NCBI RefSeq assembly: GCF_049319665.1
Contig: NZ_JBMOUD010000014.1
Coordinates: 1-64,000, forward strand
DNA length: 64,000 nucleotides
From: JBMOUD01 sp049319665
Lineage (GTDB): Bacteria > Pseudomonadota > Gammaproteobacteria > Enterobacterales > Enterobacteriaceae
Direction of reading: 5' to 3'
In this document: positions 35,259 through 42,779 of the stretch, piece by piece
Numbering within the stretch: the stretch's first letter is position 1
Layout: every line of letters begins with the position of its first letter
Notes under the pieces: generated by a model
Seen by the model: only the letters and a program-made list of their open reading frames with translations
Database searches by the model: none
What the model was told of the DNA's origin: nothing
Position numbers and translations under genes: made by a program

Positions 35259-35274
35259 AGAATCTATCGTTTCA
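35259..35274. promoter_or_regulatory. Candidate HpxU operator at the hpxF start site
   Basis: AGAA-TCTATCGT-TTCA, one mismatch to TGAA-N8-TTCA, placed over or just after the predicted sigma-54 transcription start. Its reverse complement shares the TGAAACG-TAG core with the hpxU-proximal site. Confidence 0.6.
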
Positions 35275-35300
35275 TAAATTAGTTAACTGGAGTCACTTTG

Positions 35301-36092
35301 ATGAAAATGAATAAGCGTTTGTTGGCATGGGTTGGTGCAGCGATGTTGATGATTCAGGCTCCGTTAGTCATGGCCGATCAGCTGAAGGATATTCAACAGC
35401 GCGGTGTACTGCGGGTTGCAGTGCCATCTGACTTCCCACCGTTTGGTTCTGTGGGTACTGATATGCAACCTGAAGGATACGACATCGACATGGCCCATTA
35501 TCTGGCTGATAAGATGAAACTTAAGTTGCAGTTAGTGCCGGTATCGAGTGCTAACCGTGTTCCTTACCTGCAAACCGATAAAGTGGACCTGGTCATTTCC
35601 AGCCTCGGTAAAAATGCCGAGCGCGAAAAAATTATCGATTTCAGCAATGCTTACGCGCCGCTGTTCTTGGGGATTTTTGGTAGCAAAACTGAACACTTAA
35701 GTGATGTAGCTGGCTTGTCTGGCAAAACCATTGGCGTGACTCGTGGTGCGGTTGAAGATCTGGTGTTGACGGGCCTTGCGCCAAAAGATGCCACTATTCA
35801 GCGTTATGAAGACAACAACACCACCTTAGCCGCTTATCTGTCTGGGCAGGTGCAATTTATCGCAACCGGTAACTTAGTTGTCGCGGCTGTGGCGCAGCAA
35901 AACCCACAGAAAGCACCGGTGCCTAAAGTGATGTTGAAAGATTCACCGTGCTATATCGGCCTGCGTAAAGGTGAAACCGCGTTGAAAGATGAAGTGAATA
36001 CGTTGATCGATCAAGGCATTAAAGATAAGACGCTGGATGCGATGTCACAAAAATGGATGAAAGCACCACTGCCAGCCAACATGGGCGCTTAA
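35301..36092 (+). CDS. hpxF: ABC transporter periplasmic binding protein HpxF
   Basis: 263-residue polar amino-acid-type binding protein. Signal peptide to MVMADQ, then LRVAVPSDFPPFGS, GYDIDMAHYLADKM and LVISSLGKNAEREKIIDFS, hallmarks of the family 3 binding fold. First gene of an operon that continues with two permeases, an ATPase, the ureidoglycine aminotransferase and allantoate amidohydrolase, so allantoate or allantoin is the likely ligand. ATG 35301 follows TGGAGTCAC. Confidence 0.85.
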   Translation: MKMNKRLLAWVGAAMLMIQAPLVMADQLKDIQQRGVLRVAVPSDFPPFGSVGTDMQPEGYDIDMAHYLADKMKLKLQLVPVSSANRVPYLQTDKVDLVISSLGKNAEREKIIDFSNAYAPLFLGIFGSKTEHLSDVAGLSGKTIGVTRGAVEDLVLTGLAPKDATIQRYEDNNTTLAAYLSGQVQFIATGNLVVAAVAQQNPQKAPVPKVMLKDSPCYIGLRKGETALKDEVNTLIDQGIKDKTLDAMSQKWMKAPLPANMGA

Positions 36093-36117
36093 GCGTCCTG
36101 AGTGATGGAGAGTCAAC

Positions 36118-36783
36118 ATGACCTATCAGCTTAACTTTGCCGCGTTGTGGCCTTATATGCCGGAGCTACTGGCTGGTTTGTGGGCCACTATTGAGCTGAC
36201 GGCCATGGCTACGGTGGGCGGCATCGCCATCGGTATTGCCGGTGCCGCTATTCGCAGTGGTAAAAATGCCACGCTGCGCCGTATTTGGGGCGTTTATGTC
36301 GAGATTATCCGCAACACGCCTTTTGTGGTGCAGTTGTTCTTTATTGTTTTTGGTTTACCAAGCTTAGGTGTGAAGCTCACCGCGGGTGAAGCCGCACTGA
36401 TTGCTATGCTGATAAACCTCGGTGCCTATAGTTCTGAAATTATTCGCTCAGGTATTCAAGCCACGCCGAAAGGGCAGTGGGAAGCCGCTCGTGTATTAGG
36501 ACTTAGCCGTGCTCGCACCTTTTTCCAGGTGATTTTACCGCCGTCAATGCAACGTATTTATCCGGCGCTGGTTAGCCAATGCATTATCGTGATGCTCGGA
36601 TCGTCGGTGGTATCACAGGTCTCTTATCAAGAACTGACCTTCGCCGCGAGTTTGATTCAATCACGTACTTTCCTCAGTTTTGAGGTCTATTTTGTGTCGA
36701 CCTTGCTGTACCTGATGTTGTCGATGGTGATGCGTCAACTGTTACTGCTGGCTGGACGCCGTTACTTTGGAGGAGCCCGCTAA
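36118..36783 (+). CDS. hpxG: ABC transporter permease HpxG (His/Glu/Gln family)
   Basis: 221 residues with the amino-acid permease signature: ELLAGLWATIELTAMATVGG, EIIRNTPFVVQLFFIVFGLP and GIQATPKGQWEAARVLGLSRARTFFQVILP (EAA loop). Overlaps the next permease by the last base of its stop. Substrate inferred from the operon. Confidence 0.9.
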   Translation: MTYQLNFAALWPYMPELLAGLWATIELTAMATVGGIAIGIAGAAIRSGKNATLRRIWGVYVEIIRNTPFVVQLFFIVFGLPSLGVKLTAGEAALIAMLINLGAYSSEIIRSGIQATPKGQWEAARVLGLSRARTFFQVILPPSMQRIYPALVSQCIIVMLGSSVVSQVSYQELTFAASLIQSRTFLSFEVYFVSTLLYLMLSMVMRQLLLLAGRRYFGGAR

Positions 36784-37436
36784 TGATGACCTTCACCGAT
36801 TGGGACATTGTGCGCAATTTGCTGTTAGCTGCTCGCTGGACATTGCTGTTATCGCTGGTGGCCTTTGTCGGCGGCACGATAGTCAGCCTGCCGCTGCTAT
36901 TAATGCGCCTGACACGTCGTCGCTGGCCAATGCGGATTGTGCGCGTCTATACCGAAGTATTTCAGGGTACGCCGCTACTGATGCAACTGTTTTTGGCCTT
37001 CTTTGGTCTGGGATTATTTGGCATCGATGTCAGCCCGTGGACTGCGGCTTCAGTGGCATTGACCCTGTTTGCCAGCGCTTATCTGGTTGATATCTGGTCT
37101 GGCAGTATTGATGCCTTGCCAAAAGGCCAGTGGGAAGCTTCGCGCTGCCTGGGGCTGACCTTCGGACAAACCTTGTGGCGAGTGATTGCTCCGCAGGCAG
37201 TGCGCATTGCTACTGCACCGACCGTCGGTTTCTCGGTTCAGGTGATTAAAGGCACCGCACTGGCTTCGATTATTGGTTTTATCGAATTGACCAAAGCTGG
37301 AACCATGCTCAATAACGTGACGTATCAGCCGTTTAAAGTATTCACATTGGTGGCGCTTGGGTATTTCCTGATGTGTTATCCGCTTTCTCTCTACAGCCAT
37401 TATCTGGAGAGAAAATTAATAGGGGAGAAGAAATAA
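36783..37436 (+). CDS. hpxH: ABC transporter permease HpxH (His/Glu/Gln family)
   Basis: 217 residues, paralogue of the preceding permease: TEVFQGTPLLMQLFLAFFGL and DALPKGQWEASRCLGLTFGQTLWRVIAPQA are visible. Stop overlaps the ATG of the ATPase gene (TAATG). Confidence 0.9.
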   Translation: MMTFTDWDIVRNLLLAARWTLLLSLVAFVGGTIVSLPLLLMRLTRRRWPMRIVRVYTEVFQGTPLLMQLFLAFFGLGLFGIDVSPWTAASVALTLFASAYLVDIWSGSIDALPKGQWEASRCLGLTFGQTLWRVIAPQAVRIATAPTVGFSVQVIKGTALASIIGFIELTKAGTMLNNVTYQPFKVFTLVALGYFLMCYPLSLYSHYLERKLIGEKK

Positions 37437-38185
37437 TGCCGCTTATTACCATCAATCAAGTGCAGAAATACTACGGCCAGAATCACGTATTGAAAGGCGT
37501 GAATCTAGACATTGATGCTGGCGAAGTGATTTGCATCATTGGGCGCAGTGGTTCAGGAAAAAGTACTTTACTGCGCTGTATGAATGGGCTGGAAGAATAT
37601 CAGGACGGCAGCATTAAGCTTGGCGGCATGACGATTACCAGCCGCGATTCGCAGGCGCGAGAAATCAGCCGCTCGGTCGGCATGGTCTTCCAGAACTTTA
37701 ACCTGTTCCCGCATATGACCGCATTGGAAAACGTCATGTTGGCCCCGCGTCGCGTGTTGGGTAAAAGCGCCGCCGAGTGCCGCGAGTTGGCCATTCAAAT
37801 GCTGACCAAAGTCGGGCTGGCAGAACGCATCGATTACTACCCGGCCAACCTTTCCGGTGGACAGCAGCAGCGCGTTGCTATCGCCCGTGCTCTGGCGATG
37901 AATCCGAAGGTTTTGCTCTGCGATGAGATAACCTCGGCGCTGGACCCAGAGTTAGTCGGCGAAGTATTAAAAGTACTCGAACAGCTTGCCGCGGAAGGCA
38001 TGACGCTGATTCTGGTGACGCATGAAATGAATTTTGCCCGCGAAGTGGGCGACCGCGTGGTGTTTATGCATCAAGGCACCGTGTGGGAACAAGGCGAAAG
38101 CCGCGCGTTGTTTGCCAATCCGCAAACCGCAGAAATGAAACAATTTATCGCGTCAGTGCGCGGCTTAAATGAAGCGGCGAACTGA
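37436..38185 (+). CDS. hpxI: ABC transporter ATP-binding protein HpxI
   Basis: 249-residue ATPase of the polar amino-acid class. Walker A GRSGSGKS, signature LSGGQQQRVAIARALAM, Walker B VLLCDEITSALDPE and the switch His in LVTHEMNFA are intact. The ATG is set by overlap with hpxH; the frame open upstream reads through hpxH. Confidence 0.93.
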   Translation: MPLITINQVQKYYGQNHVLKGVNLDIDAGEVICIIGRSGSGKSTLLRCMNGLEEYQDGSIKLGGMTITSRDSQAREISRSVGMVFQNFNLFPHMTALENVMLAPRRVLGKSAAECRELAIQMLTKVGLAERIDYYPANLSGGQQQRVAIARALAMNPKVLLCDEITSALDPELVGEVLKVLEQLAAEGMTLILVTHEMNFAREVGDRVVFMHQGTVWEQGESRALFANPQTAEMKQFIASVRGLNEAAN

Positions 38186-38189
38186 TCGA

Positions 38190-38262
38190 CTCACCGCCCT
38201 TTAAGATGCCTGGACGCTGGCTGCGCTCACCGACCTGCATCTCGACGCTGCTTGGGTATTCC
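38190..38262. repeat. Degenerate ERIC-like repeat in hpxI-hpxJ gap
   Basis: Segments resembling ERIC ends (GCTGGCTGCGCTCAC, ACCTGCATCTCGA, TTGGGTAT) with the central part missing. It lies inside the hpxFGHIJK unit. Confidence 0.45.
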
Positions 38263-38299
38263 GAATAATTTTTTGCTCTATTGATTGAAGGATTCTGTT

Positions 38300-39541
38300 A
38301 TGTCTATTTCAACGCTGGGTCAGATCAATCCACCGCACCGTCTGCTGATGGGGCCGGGGCCAATTAACGCCGATCCTCGCGTATTACGTGCGATGTCCAG
38401 CCAATTACTGGGTCAATATGATCCGGTGATGACCGGCTATATGAATGAAGTGATGGCGCTGTATCGCTCGGTATTTAAAACCAACAACCAGTGGACCATG
38501 CTAATCGATGGTACTTCCCGCGCGGGTATCGAAGCGGTGTTGATTTCCGGCATTCGCCCCGGTGACAAAGTGCTGGTGCCGGTATTTGGTCGCTTTGGCC
38601 ACTTGTTGGTGGAAATTGCTCGCCGTTGCCGCGCTGAAGTCCACACCATCGAAGCACCTTGGGGGGAAGTATTTGACCCACAGCAGATTGAAGATGCAAT
38701 CAAAGCCGTTAAACCGCGCTGGTTGCTGACTGTACAGGGTGATACCTCAACCACTATGCTGCAACCGCTGGAACAGCTGGGTGAGATTTGCCGCCGCCAC
38801 GACGTATTATTTTACTGCGATGCCACCGCCTCTTTTGCTGGTAACGTGTTGGAAACGGATGCGTGGGGAATTGATGCGGTCACTGCTGGCTTGCAAAAAT
38901 GTCTCGGCGGCCCGTCAGGTAGCTCACCGATTACCATTAGCCCGAAATTTGAAGAGCAGATCCGTCGCCGCAAATGCATCGAGCAGGGGATCCGTACTTC
39001 GGATCACGCCGATGGTGATGAAGAGATGATCTACTCCAACTATTTCGACCTCGGTATGATCATGGATTACTGGGGCCCGGAGCGATTAAATCACCATACC
39101 GAAGCGACCAGCATGTTGTTTGCTGCGCGTGAATGTGCCCGAGTAATTCTTGAAGAGGGATTGGACAATGGCATCGCTCGCCATAAGTTGCACGGTGATG
39201 CGCTATTGGCTGGTATTCAAGGTATGGGATTGGAAGTCTTTGGTGATTTAAACCACCGCATGAATAACGTGCTTGGTGTGGTGATCCCGCAAGGCATTCC
39301 GGGCGAGCAAGTACGCCAGATGATGCTTAATGACTTCGCAATTGAAATCGGTACCTCTTTTGGCCCGCTGGCCGGTAAAATTTGGCGTATCGGTACCATG
39401 GGTTATAACGCGCGTAAAGATTGCGTGCTGCAAACGCTGGTAGCGCTGGAAGCGGTTCTCAACCGTCTCGGTTTTGCGTCAACCTACGGCGCTGGCTGCC
39501 AGGCGGCGTGGGATCACTATGCTAAGCCGGAGGCGAAATAA
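38300..39541 (+). CDS. hpxJ: Ureidoglycine aminotransferase HpxJ (PucG type)
   Basis: PLP enzyme that transfers the amino group of ureidoglycine to a 2-oxo acid and yields oxalurate. 413 residues of the class V/AGAT group: PPHRLLMGPGPINADPRVLRAMS, FYCDATASFAGN and the PLP Lys in VTAGLQKCLGGPSGSSP. The start ATG has AAGGA at the right distance. One base separates its stop from hpxK, as expected for successive steps. Confidence 0.9.
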   Translation: MSISTLGQINPPHRLLMGPGPINADPRVLRAMSSQLLGQYDPVMTGYMNEVMALYRSVFKTNNQWTMLIDGTSRAGIEAVLISGIRPGDKVLVPVFGRFGHLLVEIARRCRAEVHTIEAPWGEVFDPQQIEDAIKAVKPRWLLTVQGDTSTTMLQPLEQLGEICRRHDVLFYCDATASFAGNVLETDAWGIDAVTAGLQKCLGGPSGSSPITISPKFEEQIRRRKCIEQGIRTSDHADGDEEMIYSNYFDLGMIMDYWGPERLNHHTEATSMLFAARECARVILEEGLDNGIARHKLHGDALLAGIQGMGLEVFGDLNHRMNNVLGVVIPQGIPGEQVRQMMLNDFAIEIGTSFGPLAGKIWRIGTMGYNARKDCVLQTLVALEAVLNRLGFASTYGAGCQAAWDHYAKPEAK

Positions 39542-39542
39542 T

Positions 39543-40796
39543 ATGACCGCTCTCGACGTGAAAGTCGCTGCCCAAGAGGCTGGGCGTCGTGTGATGGCGC
39601 GTTGCGACCAACTGGCTGAGATCTCTGAAACACCGGGTCAATTGACTCGGGTTTATCTCTCCGAGCAGCATATTCAGGCCAATCGTCTCGTCGCCGAGTG
39701 GATGGAAGCCGTGGGCATGCGTGTCTGGCAAGACAGCGTGGGGAACCTTTGCGGCCGCTATGAAGGGCTAGACCCAACGGCACCGGCGTTACTGCTCGGT
39801 TCACATCTGGACAGCGTGCGTAATGCCGGTCGTTACGATGGCCCGCTGGGCGTATTAACGGCGCTCGAAGTGGTGACTTATCTGCACCAAAACAATATTC
39901 GTCTGCCGATGGCGGTCGAAGTGGTGGGCTTTGCGGATGAAGAAGGAACGCGTTTTGGCATCGCGCTGCTTGGCAGCCGGGCCTTTACCGGCACCTGGCC
40001 GCAAGAGTGGTTAGATCGTACCGATGCGCAGGGCATCAGCGTGGCGCAGGCGATGCGCAATGTTGGGCTTGATCCTGATGCCGTATTAGCATCAAAGCGT
40101 GATATCAACGATTTCTGTGCCTACCTGGAGCTGCATATTGAACAAGGGCCGTGTTTACAAGCCGCAGATTTAGCGCTGGGTGTGGTGACGGCCATTAACG
40201 GCGCGCGTCGCCTGAATTGCCAGTTTGTCGGCCATGCCGGACATGCCGGTACGGTGCCGATGGGACAACGTCAGGATGCGCTTACGGCCGCTGCTGAATG
40301 GATACTGGCTATCGAAACTAACACCGAAGCGGCAGGAAATAATCTGGTTGCCACGGTGGGCACGATTGAAGCCTTGCCGGGAGCAGTTAACGTGATCCCA
40401 GGCCAGGTCAACCTGACGCTGGATATCCGCGGGCCGGAAGATCTACCGCTTGAGCAACTGCTTAGCCAACTGTTGACACAGGCTGAGGCTATTGCTGAAC
40501 GTCGTGGTTTAACCTTTACTGCCGAGCAGTTCTATAGCATCAACGCCACTGCCTGTGACCCGCAGCTGCAACAGCGTTTCGCTGACGGCATTAGCAAGCT
40601 GCAAGCGCAGCCAATGGCGCTACCAAGCGGTGCGGGACACGATGCTATTGCTATTGCTGAGCGTTGGCCAGCCGCCATGCTATTTGTACGCTGCAAAGAC
40701 GGGATCAGCCATCATCCTGATGAGTCGGTTACCGTCGAGGATGTTACTCTGGCGACGCAAGCTTATATTAATAGTGTATTGAGTTTTCAACATTAA
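39543..40796 (+). CDS. hpxK: Allantoate amidohydrolase HpxK
   Basis: Hydrolyses allantoate to ureidoglycine, CO2 and ammonia. 417 residues of the M20/amidase-hydantoinase family with metal ligands in LLGSHLDSVRNAGRYDG, ADEEGTRFG, LELHIEQGP and GAGHDA, plus VNVIPG of the dimerisation domain. The open frame reaches into hpxJ, but ATG 39543 matches the family start. Last gene of the NtrC-controlled unit. Confidence 0.92.
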   Translation: MTALDVKVAAQEAGRRVMARCDQLAEISETPGQLTRVYLSEQHIQANRLVAEWMEAVGMRVWQDSVGNLCGRYEGLDPTAPALLLGSHLDSVRNAGRYDGPLGVLTALEVVTYLHQNNIRLPMAVEVVGFADEEGTRFGIALLGSRAFTGTWPQEWLDRTDAQGISVAQAMRNVGLDPDAVLASKRDINDFCAYLELHIEQGPCLQAADLALGVVTAINGARRLNCQFVGHAGHAGTVPMGQRQDALTAAAEWILAIETNTEAAGNNLVATVGTIEALPGAVNVIPGQVNLTLDIRGPEDLPLEQLLSQLLTQAEAIAERRGLTFTAEQFYSINATACDPQLQQRFADGISKLQAQPMALPSGAGHDAIAIAERWPAAMLFVRCKDGISHHPDESVTVEDVTLATQAYINSVLSFQH

Positions 40797-40826
40797 TTAC
40801 TTAACGATTAATGAAATTTAATTGAT

Positions 40827-40862
40827 AGGGAATAAACAGTAATATTACGCTGATTATTCCCT
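40827..40862. promoter_or_regulatory. Nested palindrome between hpxK and hpxQ
   Basis: Outer arms AGGGAATAA / TTATTCCCT enclose an inner CAG-TAATATTA-CGCTG inverted repeat. No T tract follows, so an operator or RNA hairpin upstream of hpxQT-uricase is more likely than a terminator. Confidence 0.4.
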
Positions 40863-41002
40863 GCATTATTAATCTTGTGGTAAGTGATTTGGGTAAGTAA
40901 CTGCAGCTAATGCAGAAGCAACGTCAAGTATGACGGATATTTGTATTTCATAACGTGTTCCGCGATTGCAATATTTTAAATAAAGCACAAGGAAAACCAC
41001 TA

Positions 41003-41497
41003 ATGAATATAGCTGAATTTAATCTTCTTTCTTTATCTCAGGCGAGAGCATTATTACGTCCCTGTGTTGATATTGCCAGCTGGGCCGAAGAGGTCGCTCA
41101 AGCACGGCCTTTTTCTTCATTAGACGCAGCATTACAGCGAGCAGAAAGCGCCAGTCAATCGTGGCAGCAACGCGATGTTGAACAGGCATTGGCCCAGCAT
41201 CCTCGAATTGGTCAGCAAGCTGTGGGGGAGGGCAAGCATGCTGAGCTGTCTCGTCATGAGCAGTCTACGCTTGAACTTGATGGCGACGCCATAAAACAGG
41301 CGCTTGTAACCGGCAATCAGCAATATGAACAGCGCTTTGCGCGGGTGTTTCTCATCCGCGCCAGGGGGCGGACATCGGCGGAAATTCTGGAAAACCTTGA
41401 GCGGCGCTTGCATAACACTCCCGCACAAGAATGGCGTGAAACCACCGAACAATTACAGCAAATCACCTTGCTACGTTTTAAGGAGTTATTTGACTGA
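41003..41497 (+). CDS. hpxQ: OHCU decarboxylase
   Basis: Converts 2-oxo-4-hydroxy-4-carboxy-5-ureidoimidazoline stereospecifically to S-allantoin. 164 residues with the catalytic His in ALAQHPRIGQQ near residue 66 and the C-terminal RFKELF. ATG 41003 follows AAGGAAAA; 16 upstream codons are discarded. Its stop overlaps the ATG of the HIU hydrolase gene. Confidence 0.9.
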   Translation: MNIAEFNLLSLSQARALLRPCVDIASWAEEVAQARPFSSLDAALQRAESASQSWQQRDVEQALAQHPRIGQQAVGEGKHAELSRHEQSTLELDGDAIKQALVTGNQQYEQRFARVFLIRARGRTSAEILENLERRLHNTPAQEWRETTEQLQQITLLRFKELFD

Positions 41498-41832
41498 TGA
41501 GCAAAATAACCACCCATATTTTAGACACCTCACTGGGTAAACCTGCCGCACAAGTGCGTATCTTGTTAGAAAAGATAATTGATGGCCGTAGCCAAATTAT
41601 TAATCAGGTTTTCAGTGATGAAGATGGTCGTGCTGCGCAATTAACTCCACATCCAATAGAACCGGGTAATTATCGTTTAACTGCCGATATCGGTGCTTAT
41701 TTCTCTGCAACCGGACGCGAGACGCTTTATAACCTCGCTATTATTGATGTGAACATTATTTCGGGGCAGGCACATTACCATCTCCCACTATTAATTAGCC
41801 CTTACTCTTATTCCACATATCGCGGGAGCTGA
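41497..41832 (+). CDS. hpxT: 5-hydroxyisourate hydrolase (transthyretin-like)
   Basis: Hydrolyses 5-hydroxyisourate, the direct uricase product, to OHCU. 111 residues with the family ends: THILDTSLGKPA at the N-terminus and the C-terminal YRGS tetrapeptide. Sits between OHCU decarboxylase and uricase, overlapping the former and 3 bp from the latter. No signal peptide, so cytoplasmic. Confidence 0.95.
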   Translation: MSKITTHILDTSLGKPAAQVRILLEKIIDGRSQIINQVFSDEDGRAAQLTPHPIEPGNYRLTADIGAYFSATGRETLYNLAIIDVNIISGQAHYHLPLLISPYSYSTYRGS

Positions 41833-41835
41833 AAT

Positions 41836-42738
41836 ATGGCCGAGCATGACAAGATTATTTTAGGTGACAATCAATACGGTAAAGCGGAAGTTCGTTTAGT
41901 TAAAGTGACTCGTGATACGGCGCGCCATGAAATTGAAGATTTAAATATCACCTCACAATTACGCGGTGACTTTTCCGACGTGCATTTATATGGTGACAAC
42001 ACGAACTGCCTGACGACAGATGCGCAAAAAAACACGGTATACGCATTTGCCCGTGATGGTGTGAAATCCCCAGAAGCTTTTCTATTGCGCTTGGGTCGCC
42101 ATTTCAGCAGCAATTACCCCGCCGTATCTGGTGGGCATTGGGCCGCAGAGCAGTATGAGTGGCAACGTATTCAGGTTAAAGGCGAAGGGCACGATCACGC
42201 TTTTGTGCGCAATGGTCAAGAAACCCGTACCGCCAATGTCACTATTGATGGTGACAACACTTGGGTCATTGCCGGGCTAACCGACTTAGTCGTACTAAAA
42301 TCTACCGGCTCAGAATTTCACGGTTTCCAGCAAGATGCCTACACCACGCTGCAGCCGACCAATGACCGCATTTTGGCTACTTCCGTCAGCGCCCACTGGC
42401 GTTATCGCGATGCAGAACAAGATTTCAACGCAACATACGTAAAAGTGAAACAGTTGCTGCTGGAAACCTTTGCCAGCCTGCATTCACTTGCGTTGCAACA
42501 AACGCTGTATGCTATGGGAAAAGCGGTACTGGAAGCCTGTCCGGAAATCACCGAAATCAAGTTTTCGATGCCGAACAAGCATCATTTTACCGTCAATCTC
42601 GACGCCTTCGGTTTGGATAACCCGAACGAAGTATTCTATGCCGCCGATCGTCCGTATGGACTGATCGAAGCCACAGTACAGCGTGAAAGCACGGTCTTAG
42701 CGCCTAAAGCATGGGTTTCGGTGACTGGTTTTTGTTAA
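41836..42738 (+). CDS. Urate oxidase (cofactor-independent uricase)
   Basis: Oxidises urate to 5-hydroxyisourate with O2 and no cofactor. 300 residues of the classic tandem T-fold uricase: NQYGKAEVRLVKV (catalytic Lys), the Thr in NTNCLTTDAQKNTVYAFARDG, SGFH-like segment GSEFHGF, and the His in NKHHFTVNLDAFG. This is the animal/fungal/actinobacterial type; Klebsiella hpx clusters use the unrelated FAD enzyme HpxO. The three genes hpxQ, hpxT and uricase form a tight unit. Confidence 0.93.
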   Translation: MAEHDKIILGDNQYGKAEVRLVKVTRDTARHEIEDLNITSQLRGDFSDVHLYGDNTNCLTTDAQKNTVYAFARDGVKSPEAFLLRLGRHFSSNYPAVSGGHWAAEQYEWQRIQVKGEGHDHAFVRNGQETRTANVTIDGDNTWVIAGLTDLVVLKSTGSEFHGFQQDAYTTLQPTNDRILATSVSAHWRYRDAEQDFNATYVKVKQLLLETFASLHSLALQQTLYAMGKAVLEACPEITEIKFSMPNKHHFTVNLDAFGLDNPNEVFYAADRPYGLIEATVQRESTVLAPKAWVSVTGFC

Positions 42739-42745
42739 TCAAATC

Positions 42746-42779
42746 CTTAATGGGGTAAAGATATTATCACCCCATTAAG
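42746..42779. terminator. Hairpin between uricase and the convergent gene
   Basis: Perfect 11-bp arms CTTAATGGGGT / ACCCCATTAAG around a 12-nt AT-rich loop. It overlaps the stop of the convergent gene; no T tract, so a weak or bidirectional terminator. Confidence 0.55.
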
